Position numbers and translations under genes: made by a program
From: a virus
IMG/VR virus record: IMGVR_UViG_3300030333_001323
Span: 1-43,702 of that record
Strand: one strand, 5' to 3'
DNA: 43,702 nt
The notes under the pieces: model-generated
The model's input: only the letters and a program-made list of their open reading frames with translations
The model's database searches: none
Told to the model about the DNA's origin: nothing
Shown: positions 28,038 through 36,500 of the stretch, piece after piece
Position numbering within the stretch: position 1 is the first letter of the stretch
How the letters are laid out: each line of letters begins with the position of its first letter

Positions 28038-29008
28038 TTGAATCTAAAATAAAGTGTATCCGATGTATATCTGCCAAGGCCGTTTGATGAGGTACTACCT
28101 CCGACAGCTTTGTAAATCATCTGAAGACGATTGGTATCACTAATAGTAATTTCGGGGCTTCTCATCCAAAGCGTAGTAGTTCCAATAGTATATCCGCTTC
28201 CCGAAGTTTCGGTGTAGATGTAATAGGTGCTGCTGGCCTGTGCAATATACAGACCACTACCTGAGATAATTGTACCTCCTCCTCCTGAATATCCGCTAGG
28301 ACTGTAAACTCCATCAGCCGCTCCAGTATAAGTAGAGCTTGTGCCAGAACCTCTACTCCAAGCTCCATTTGTAGCAGAAGTTGCTATCCCGTATGGGTAA
28401 ATCAAGGTAGAGGGATCAACCGTGTATGTCTGGCTACCTAAACCAGATGAACATCGTCTCCAATCTAAGTAACCGTTTGCGCTGCCTGTGTTGTGGAAGT
28501 TCCAATCGTACCCGTTGGTGTAAGTGGAGTCAGTTATGAATGCAGTCCTTGCGCTATTAGTGATTTGAACCGCCGCTAGGCAAAAATCATGGTAATAAGA
28601 AGTAGTCCCTCGCATACGCAGACCAATGTATAAGCGACCTTGCGCCTTACCAGCGAGGTTGCCGCTCCCTCCAGTTACCGTCATTTCATAAGACAGAGTG
28701 CGATATGAAGAAGTTGTATCTGCCGAGCCACTCGCCACCTCAGTAATTATAGAAAGGCTATCGTTAGCGTTAGCCCACTCATGGGTTCCATAGGCGTCAC
28801 CACCACCTCCTCCTCCCCCTCCCCCACCGCCGCCTCCAGAAATATCCTGTTTCCAATCGGCGTAAGTACATTTGTAAGGTACTCCGCTACGCTCTACTAT
28901 GAGTAAGTCATCATTAGCGATGTTGGAACGGTTGCCGAAAGTCTCTTTGTAGGGTACTCCGCTTCTCTCAACTATAAGTAAATCTGAGTCTTGAAGGTTA
29001 CTGGCCAT
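28034..29008 (-). CDS. Tail fibre/adhesin with two ERSG modules and a poly-Gly linker
   Basis: A 324-aa protein. The N-terminus has two copies of a DLLIVERSGVPYK module (about residues 8-22 and 33-47), then a run of 13 glycines encoded by a C/G-rich tract, and a C-terminal domain very rich in Ser, Thr, Tyr and Gly with many YI/YT strands. The first module is shared with the downstream gene. The linker makes a flexible hinge between anchor and tip. It probably serves in receptor binding; there is no recognised enzymatic motif. The gene overlaps its neighbours on both sides by 1-4 nt. Confidence 0.74.
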   Translation of the reverse strand: MASNLQDSDLLIVERSGVPYKETFGNRSNIANDDLLIVERSGVPYKCTYADWKQDISGGGGGGGGGGGGGDAYGTHEWANANDSLSIITEVASGSADTTSSYRTLSYEMTVTGGSGNLAGKAQGRLYIGLRMRGTTSYYHDFCLAAVQITNSARTAFITDSTYTNGYDWNFHNTGSANGYLDWRRCSSGLGSQTYTVDPSTLIYPYGIATSATNGAWSRGSGTSSTYTGAADGVYSPSGYSGGGGTIISGSGLYIAQASSTYYIYTETSGSGYTIGTTTLWMRSPEITISDTNRLQMIYKAVGGSTSSNGLGRYTSDTLYFRFK

Positions 29009-31275
29009 TATGAAGGTAGAGCAGTTAACGCACTAACATTTTGAATGTGGTTCCATTGAATTGTGTCCCATGAAAAAGTACCTCCGCTTGCGTAACGAAG
29101 GTATTCATTTGAAGTCCCGCCAGTTGTAGTCACGCAGCCTACTGACATTGTACCATTCATTAGTTTATAACCGATATCTTGGCTAATGCCTTTGTTAGTC
29201 ACGCCACTTGCACCCCCTCCAAATAAAGCTTCCGCGCTGGCTAAGTTAGGCATTGAACTGCCATACGCGCCAATCAAAGTGTCTACTCCACCTGTAGTGA
29301 CGAAACCAGCCCCGTTTGTTAACTGATTGGTGTTAGTGGGAATTGTGGTGCTGTTAAAAGCGTTAGACCCAAAGATTTCAGAAGACAACTTCCTCTTCTG
29401 AGTGCCGCTATCTAGAACAATGAATTCGTCAGAGCCGTTAGTCCAACTCTGTGTCATGTCAGGTAAAGCGGATAAATTTAATAAGATCGTTCCTGACTCA
29501 ATAATTGTTCCCGAAAGCCCCGTCCCTGTGGCTACAGAAGTTACAGTCCCTGAGTTAGCCGTAGCTCCCGTTGCAATTCCGTCTAACTTAGTCTTTAGAG
29601 TAGAGGTAAAGTTCTTCTGAGTTAAGCCGCCATCACCTACGGAATATGTTGTGTTCGTCCACGGGACGTTAACGTACATCTTCTCTGAACTTACTTCTAC
29701 AGGGTAGTTCTTGCCTGACTCTGTGTATCCAATCTTGAAACCACCTCGTACGCTAGAGGAACCAGCAGGGAGACTGTAGTTATTAGCTCCCGTTGCGATC
29801 CCATCCAGCTTACTTTTGAGAGTTGTAGTAAAATTCTTTTGAGTAAGACCTCCGTCTCCTACTGAATAAGTAGTGTTCGTCCACGGTACATTAACGTACA
29901 TTTGTTCGGAGCTAACTTCGACAGGATAATTTTTGCCAGACTCCGTATAGCCAATCTTAAAGCCCCCTCGGACAGAACTAGAACCTGCAGGGAGTGAGTA
30001 GTTGTTAGCAGATGTAGCGATACCATTGAGCTTAGTCCTTAATGCGTCTGTGAAGTTTGCTTGGGTCAGTCCATGATCTCCTTCAGAATACGTAGTGTCT
30101 GTCCAAGGGACATTAACATACATCTTCTCTGAGCTTACCTCTACTGGGTAATTCTTACCTGATTCACTATAACCAATCTTAAAACCACCCCGTACGCTAG
30201 AGGAGCCTGCAGGAAGGCTATAGTTATTTGCGCCGTCAGCTACGTTTAGGAAAGACCTTACTGAACCCGCATCAGCATGGCGCATGTACCCATCATCACC
30301 AGATTCTGCGACCAACTTTGTGATGATGTTGGTGGTAATCGTGTTTGGTGAGGTATTGAAGTAGTTCGCAAAGATGTATCCTGAAGAGTGTCTCTGTACC
30401 ACCGTGCTATTGGAAGCACTTACGCTAACGGTGTAAGGGAAGGAGTAGTTATTGGCTCCCGCTGCGATGCCGTCCAGCTTACTTTTTAGAGTGGTCGTGA
30501 AGTTCTTTTGAGTGAGACCACCATCCCCTACTGCAATAGCCTCTGTATAATACGGGGCTGCAGTATTAGTGGCTCCCGAAGCGATTCCATCTAGCTTATT
30601 TTTGAGGGTTGTCGTAAAGTTCTTTTGAGTCAGCCCTCCATCCTGAACAGCGTATGTAGTGTTTTGCCACGGTACGTTGACGTAAAGCTTCTCGCTAGTT
30701 CCGTGAGCTTCTACAGGATAAAACTGGCCTGACTCTGTGTACCCAAGCTTAACTCCTCCTCTTGTTCCATCTCCAGCAGCAGGAAGTGAGTAGTTATTAG
30801 CATTAGCTGCAATGCCATCTAGCTTACTTTTGAGAGTTGTAGTAAAATTCTTTTGTGTAAGCCCACCGTCCCCTACTGAGTAAGTGGTATTCGTCCAAGG
30901 GACGTTCACATACATCTTCTCACTAGAGACTTCTACCGGATAATTCTTACCCGACTCTGTGTATCCAATCTTAAAGCCGCCCCGTACGCTAGAAGACCCT
31001 GCGGGGAGACTGTAGTTGTTAGCCGAGGTTGCAATCCCGTCTAACTTAGTCTTTAGAGTCGAGGTGAAGTTCTTCTGAGTAAATCCTCCATCCCCCACGC
31101 TATGACTATGCCCCGATAAGGCATAAGCTGCGTGATTAAAAACGAGGGTGTTACCAGAGCCGTTCCCTACCCATATCTTTTGATTATAGGTATTAACAGC
31201 GACTTCGCCACCGCTTAATGTCCCGGGAACTGCACCGCTACTGTTACTGTAGTTGAGTGTTACTGTATTTGCCAT
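29008..31275 (-). CDS. Repetitive tail fibre protein
   Basis: A 755-aa fibre protein. The N-terminus (GGEVAVNTYNQKIWVGNGSG) is a common marine-phage fibre head. Seven copies of a DGGLTQKNFT-like unit follow, most continued by KLDGIA, ANNYSLPAGSSSVRGG, GYTESGKNYPVEV and MYVNVPWTNTTY, giving a period of about 72 residues. This suggests a long trimeric beta shaft built from near-identical segments. The C-terminal 170 residues are unique, probably the tip, with an SGTILLNLSALPDMTQSW-like segment and a GASG stretch. Its place after the gp17-like gene fits a side-fibre component. Confidence 0.82.
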   Translation of the reverse strand: MANTVTLNYSNSSGAVPGTLSGGEVAVNTYNQKIWVGNGSGNTLVFNHAAYALSGHSHSVGDGGFTQKNFTSTLKTKLDGIATSANNYSLPAGSSSVRGGFKIGYTESGKNYPVEVSSEKMYVNVPWTNTTYSVGDGGLTQKNFTTTLKSKLDGIAANANNYSLPAAGDGTRGGVKLGYTESGQFYPVEAHGTSEKLYVNVPWQNTTYAVQDGGLTQKNFTTTLKNKLDGIASGATNTAAPYYTEAIAVGDGGLTQKNFTTTLKSKLDGIAAGANNYSFPYTVSVSASNSTVVQRHSSGYIFANYFNTSPNTITTNIITKLVAESGDDGYMRHADAGSVRSFLNVADGANNYSLPAGSSSVRGGFKIGYSESGKNYPVEVSSEKMYVNVPWTDTTYSEGDHGLTQANFTDALRTKLNGIATSANNYSLPAGSSSVRGGFKIGYTESGKNYPVEVSSEQMYVNVPWTNTTYSVGDGGLTQKNFTTTLKSKLDGIATGANNYSLPAGSSSVRGGFKIGYTESGKNYPVEVSSEKMYVNVPWTNTTYSVGDGGLTQKNFTSTLKTKLDGIATGATANSGTVTSVATGTGLSGTIIESGTILLNLSALPDMTQSWTNGSDEFIVLDSGTQKRKLSSEIFGSNAFNSTTIPTNTNQLTNGAGFVTTGGVDTLIGAYGSSMPNLASAEALFGGGASGVTNKGISQDIGYKLMNGTMSVGCVTTTGGTSNEYLRYASGGTFSWDTIQWNHIQNVSALTALPS
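29577..31110 (-). repeat. Intragenic fibre repeats, protein-conserved, DNA-diverged
   Basis: About 216-bp units repeat through the fibre gene, the copies encoding nearly the same peptides. Their DNA differs at many third codon positions, for example in the GYTESGKNYPVEV segments at about 29680, 29920, 30140 and 30930. The same unit appears once more in the upstream fibre gene at about 31630-31740. Confidence 0.8.
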
Positions 31276-31284
31276 TGCTCATGA

Positions 31285-32982
31285 TCATGAACCAGACCAA
31301 CTAATTTGACCACCGTTGATGGTAGAAGAAGTAGTTAAGACTGTGTTATCAATGGCGACAGCATTGGCAGTAACAGAAATACCCGTACCTTGTCCAACGT
31401 GGAGAGTAGCCTCACCAGAGGAGAAGCTGCCTGTTAAACCGTTCCCTCCGTATACGCCTGTGATATCGCCAGTTGGAAAAGCATCTACTACGAGATCAAT
31501 CGTACCATCGGTATCCTGATAAGTTGCAGAGATACGAGTCTCGGTATTGCTGGTGAACATAGCACCAACAATGTCTTGAACTTGCTCAGTAGTTAAAGAG
31601 TTTGAGTCCGTCCAAGGAACATTGACGTACATCTTTTCGCTATCGACTTCTACGGGGTAGTTTTTCCCGTTCTCCGTATAACCGATTTTGAAACCACCTC
31701 GTACGCTAGAAGAGCCTGCAGGAAGTGAGTAATTATTCGCACCATCAGCAACATTCAGCAGAGTGCGAACATTAGATGGAGATAATTCCTGATGGTTGCC
31801 AGAACCGGGATCGGTACGACCTACTAATGTACTTGTGGCTACTCCTGAAAGAGTTGAGGTAGAAGTAGCGGTTGCAGCGTTGCCCGTACAAGACCCAGAA
31901 GAACCAGTTACGTTACCTATAAACGAAGCAGCACGAATGTTGAGGTTCGTGTTCCACTCGGTTCCGCTGTTATCAATGAGGAAGTTGCGATCAGCAGCGT
32001 TGTCAGTAGGATCAACGTAGATACCAGCCCCATCAGAATTAGCAATGGAGTCTACTCCCTTACCTAACTGAATTGCTTTATCTGTAATTTCAAGATTTGT
32101 AGTAGCTACAGATGTAGTTGAGCCTTCAACTGTTAAGCTTCCCGGGATTTTAATAGTAGTACCTGACGCACCTAGTGTCAGCGTGTTACTCCCCACACCA
32201 TCAAAAATCGTGTGGTCGGCAGCCGTCATATCGATGTCAGTCAAACCCGTCAGTCCTGCGCTGGTAGCACCAAGGGCTGTGGAGGTTGCACCGATTGTGA
32301 CTGAACTGTTGGCTAACTTACCGTTGGCAATGCTGCCAGCAAGCTGAGCGTTTGTGATTGTTCCGGTAAGGCTAGAGGTAGGATAACCAGTAGCATCTTG
32401 AAGATTGAACGCTGGAGTTGCGTCAGACGCGCCAAGAGATAGAGTGACTCCTCCAAAGCTAACAGATGAATTCGCTAGTTTGCTGTTGGCGATACTCCCT
32501 GCAAGCTGAGCATTGGTAATTGTGCCGGTAAGGCTGGAGGTAGGATAGCCCGTAGCATCTTGGAGATCGAATGCCGGGGTAGCATCAGACCCTCCTAAAG
32601 ACAGAGAGACTCCTCCAAAGCTTACTGAAGAGTTAGCCAGCTTGTTGTTTGCAATGCTTCCAGCTAATTGGGCATTACTGACGCCCAGAGCTTTAATGGT
32701 AAGGGTATTACCCGTTCCATTCGCATAATCCATAGCAGAAAGCGCAAAGTCATTACTGCTAAAGGATGCTGCGCCGGGGACTGTTGAGGTTGCTATGCGT
32801 CCTCGGACTTCAAAAGGTTCTGGATCACCATCGCCTGTGCTGGGGTCTGAGGTAGCGCGGCCTATGAATAGACGGTTTGACCCGTTTACCCAGCCTAGTT
32901 CTCCATACGCTAAATTACTCCCAGTAGGATAATTCGTGCTGGTATGGCTATCGGATCGTGCAACTTGTACTTTATTTGCCAT
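31285..32982 (-). CDS. Tail fibre protein with internal repeats
   Basis: A 565-aa fibre protein. The head contains GELGWVNGSNRLFIGRA, a motif common in marine phage fibres. Two to three repeats of a unit with NSSVSFGG, LSLG-SDATPAF-LQDATGYPTSSLTG and TITNAQLAGSIAN follow (period about 53 residues). A DNTADRNFLIDNSGTEWNTNLNI segment and one copy of the SSSVRGGFKIGYTENGKNYPVEV unit shared with the next gene come later. The C-terminus has TEQVQDIVGAMF and a TDGTIDLVVDAFPTG segment. The shared unit suggests exchange between the two genes. It follows the gp17-like fibre gene by 12 nt. Confidence 0.8.
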   Translation of the reverse strand: MANKVQVARSDSHTSTNYPTGSNLAYGELGWVNGSNRLFIGRATSDPSTGDGDPEPFEVRGRIATSTVPGAASFSSNDFALSAMDYANGTGNTLTIKALGVSNAQLAGSIANNKLANSSVSFGGVSLSLGGSDATPAFDLQDATGYPTSSLTGTITNAQLAGSIANSKLANSSVSFGGVTLSLGASDATPAFNLQDATGYPTSSLTGTITNAQLAGSIANGKLANSSVTIGATSTALGATSAGLTGLTDIDMTAADHTIFDGVGSNTLTLGASGTTIKIPGSLTVEGSTTSVATTNLEITDKAIQLGKGVDSIANSDGAGIYVDPTDNAADRNFLIDNSGTEWNTNLNIRAASFIGNVTGSSGSCTGNAATATSTSTLSGVATSTLVGRTDPGSGNHQELSPSNVRTLLNVADGANNYSLPAGSSSVRGGFKIGYTENGKNYPVEVDSEKMYVNVPWTDSNSLTTEQVQDIVGAMFTSNTETRISATYQDTDGTIDLVVDAFPTGDITGVYGGNGLTGSFSSGEATLHVGQGTGISVTANAVAIDNTVLTTSSTINGGQISWSGS

Positions 32983-32994
32983 TGTTAAAAGGGG

Positions 32995-33573
32995 TTAGGA
33001 GTTATTCCAATTTCTGATTCCGCAATCGTATGTATTGTTTGTATTTGCTACAAAGGACTTATTGGATAAATTCTTTGTATCTGTATGCCCTACGAAGTCT
33101 CCGCTCACACTCGCGACAGACTTCATTTCGGCTAGAGTTAGAGTATATCCTGACGATGACGCCACATCATTCAGTCTATCTTCTAACTCCTGAGAACGAA
33201 ATAGAGCATACTTGTTTGAGTTGTCAAGGTCATTCTCCGTGAGAGGGGAGCCTGCCTGAAAGTCTACAAAATGAGTCTTTTTAGGGGTTATCCTTCTGAC
33301 TTCAAATTTATAGGCGGCGTTATTAGTCAACGAAGGTATCTGAAGGACAGAACCCGTGAGCGAGTAGTTAGTGTACTGAGTTAGTTTGGCTACTCCTCCT
33401 CCGTTAACCGCCGTCTGGAACGCAGATAAGCTTTGACCCGCAGAAGACAATCGTATTTCAAGATGAGAACTATGCAACCAAGCAAAATTGGAATTATCAG
33501 GATTAGAAATAGTGTGGTTAATAATACCTGAACCATCTGCCGTAGCACTTCCATAGTATTTTGAGAGTCCCAT
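32995..33573 (-). CDS. Tail fibre N-terminal adaptor (T7 gp17 N-domain-like)
   Basis: A 192-aa protein matching the virion-binding N-terminal domain of T7-type tail fibres: YKFEVRRITPKKTHFVDFQAGSPLTENDLDNSNKYALFRSQE is the signature region (about residues 85-130). In T7 this domain is fused to a long shaft (553 aa in all). Here the gene ends soon after the domain, with an NTYDCGIRNWN end that looks like the beginning of a fibre repeat. The shaft and tip are probably supplied by the separate fibre genes downstream, so the fibre is built from several polypeptides. Confidence 0.86.
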   Translation of the reverse strand: MGLSKYYGSATADGSGIINHTISNPDNSNFAWLHSSHLEIRLSSAGQSLSAFQTAVNGGGVAKLTQYTNYSLTGSVLQIPSLTNNAAYKFEVRRITPKKTHFVDFQAGSPLTENDLDNSNKYALFRSQELEDRLNDVASSSGYTLTLAEMKSVASVSGDFVGHTDTKNLSNKSFVANTNNTYDCGIRNWNNS

Positions 33574-33576
33574 AGG

Positions 33577-36500
33577 TTATTCTGCCTCCAAAAGTTGTTT
33601 CATTTGATTATCTGTTTGCCAGTTGTACGTCCTGACTGCTCCCCTAAGATTAGGATACTCCGCTAAGACTCTGTTCTTAGCTTTGTTCCTGAACTTAGCC
33701 ATTATAGATTTGACCGCTTTTACACGGGGGTCTCTAAAGGTTCCTTGGTGAAATAACTCGTTCCTATCGGCCCGTTCACTTGCCCTAGCATAAGCAGGAC
33801 TTTTGAAGAGGCGTTCTAAGGCATCTCTCACAGTAAGTCCATTGATTTTTTCCTGACCTATGGCCTCTTGGTAGCGGTCAAAAGCTGATCTACCGGAGTC
33901 ATCAAAGAATTTACGCATGTCTAAGTGCCGGGAGCCTTTGATTCTGGCAGTCGGTGCGCCAAAGCCGTAAGGAAGATAGCCTATCTCATCTAATACTAAG
34001 TCGTTTTTCGCTTTACTGATGAGGAAAGGGTTCAGCCCAGCAGCCCAAACTGAAGGTGCATACATGGACTCAATAGGATCACCTAAATAATTCCTCATAG
34101 GCTCTACTGTCCCGGCAAGCCCCGGGACTCTGACGGCCAACCCTTCAAGAATTCCATAGGTCTTCTTCATGTAATGGTCATCAGTTAATGGAGTCCATTG
34201 AGAGATGATCTTTGGCACGTAAGAGCTAGTTTGTTTCTTTAGAAGTGATTCCAATTTGGTTTCAGGTTCCAAGAACGCCTGAAGAACATTGTTGATGCCA
34301 GCAAGGTAACTCTTGTCAGCTATGTTGTTAGACATAGAGTAACCCGCTGCGATCATTACTGCTTGGAATCCCTCTTCCTCAAAGTCACCAGCTAATGCCT
34401 GCTCAGCAAACTTCTCATAAGTATCCGCTGCGAGACCTAAGACGGTAGAAAAAGGATCGAGCCTAGAGTAAGAGACATACTTATCTCCAATCCTAACTGA
34501 GTAAGGTCTCCAGCCTGTAGCAAGTAGGTTGTTCCGTTCGCTAGGTCTAGAGGGGCCACTACCCGTTATAACTCCTGAACTAGCCAAGCCTATGCTGCTC
34601 AGCCAGTAAAACCTCCCAGCCCAGATACGACCAGAAGCTTCAGCCATACGTTGTGGATCACCGCTGGCCATGTCTGCTTGATATCTAGAGTGTAGGTTCT
34701 TAACCCATTGGACTTCTTTCCCTAAGATTTGTCCGTTAGGAGAGACAATGCCGGGGATACTTAACCTCTGAAGAGGGAACTTTAAGATATTAACAGGAGT
34801 TTTAACGAAGGGCATGACCAGCCTCAAGAAAGGATGACGATGAACCATGTCCTGCGTATCCTGCATTAACGAGCCTGCCTTCTGAGTTTTTCCAAGACTC
34901 TTTAAGAAGACGATATCTTTGTCCAATCTCCGAGTGTATGTGATATCCTCAGCCCAATCCATTGCACGTTCTGAGAGTGCGCCTTTGTTGGGGTCGTAGT
35001 GATGAGCTACGTAGTCATCTAGGAATTGATCTCTGTTTCTGTACTGAGGAGGAATCTCTTCATCAGCCTTGTTGTTGAAACGAGCCATGAGTCTTCCATG
35101 TTCCCTGTAAGCTTCGTCTTGGATGGCTTTACCTGAGTGCCTGCGTCCATTCTTACGAATCAACCCTGTGAATTTTGCAGCTATGTAATCAGCTATTTCA
35201 GGAGCAGTAGTTCTCCCAGCGTCTAGAGCGTCCTGTCCAAGCTTAGACATCGCTGTAGCGCGGAAAGATATTTGCTTAAAGAGTTCATCAGTTGTGATCA
35301 TCATTCGCATAGGAAGACGAACGATATTACCGATGTAATCTAAGGTAGCCTTAGCTCCCATAGAGCTTCCAAAGAATGAGTTGTCTGAAGCCTCTCCAAG
35401 TAAGTCTCCACTAATAGCGTGAGGAGGTTTGACATCAAAAAGATCGGAGTGCTGACTTAGCGTACCCTCTCCTGTTCTAAAGGACTTCCTTGCGCCTGCA
35501 ACGGCTCCGGTGGCTTGAGCTAGAGGGCCTGTACCCTCTTGTCCTCGCTTAAAGATATTCGCTCTTCCAGCATGAAAGCCTTCGTTGTCAATCATGCCTC
35601 CTAGATGCTTAAAGTTGTTCCAACCTAAAGCCCCTACAACCCTAACCACCGAAGCGTTGATCATTGCGGTCTGGCACATTTGATCAAACATCACCTTTGC
35701 AGTCTTCGGATCAAAGCGCATCATCGCTCCTACCATACCCTCAATGGGTTTGTAGTAGAGGTGAAGACCAGTAGAGATGAAGTTGACCAACTGAGTCTTT
35801 GTCCCGCTCAGAATAGAGTTCAACCAGTATTCGTTGTGAACATCGATTCCCCGTACAGTTTGAGCCAAGTACTTTTTAGAGGCAATAGCTTCCGACACAG
35901 CGTCATGCCTGTTGGATTCCATTACAGCGTGTAATCTCTGGGCATGTTTTTTCAACTGCTTTGGATTACCGTACTTCATCTGATCGAGGTGTTGCTCCAT
36001 GTCAGAGAACACCGCTTTGTGAAAGTCCTGTTGAGCGCGAAGCATTCTACCAGAAGCAGTAGCAAGCTTTTGAACATTAGAAACCTTGAGAGCTATTCGC
36101 TCTAACTCAGCATTATACTCTTGTTGTAGTTGCTTGTTAGCTGCCCACTCCTCGTCAGACATCTTTGCGATCTCGTCTGTGAGTTGTTTGAGCTTCTTGA
36201 CTTGCATGATGGAGTCCATCTTGTAAGCAACAGAACGTATGTAGGCTTCTTTCAGAACCTTAACGTCCTGCTTCATGGCATCATCCATACTTGTTGCTGG
36301 GACTAACTCACCATAAATCTTTCTAAACTCTCCACGGCCTTGCCGAAGACGTTCAGCCATTGCGTCTCGTCCGATAGCATTAGAATCAGCGATATCATCA
36401 ATAGAGTTGAGGACGTCTTCTTCCAGTATTGCTACAGGGCCTCTGCGATGAGGGTCTTTTACAAAGCCTAGAGCATCTGCGAGAGTGTCTATGTCCTTCT

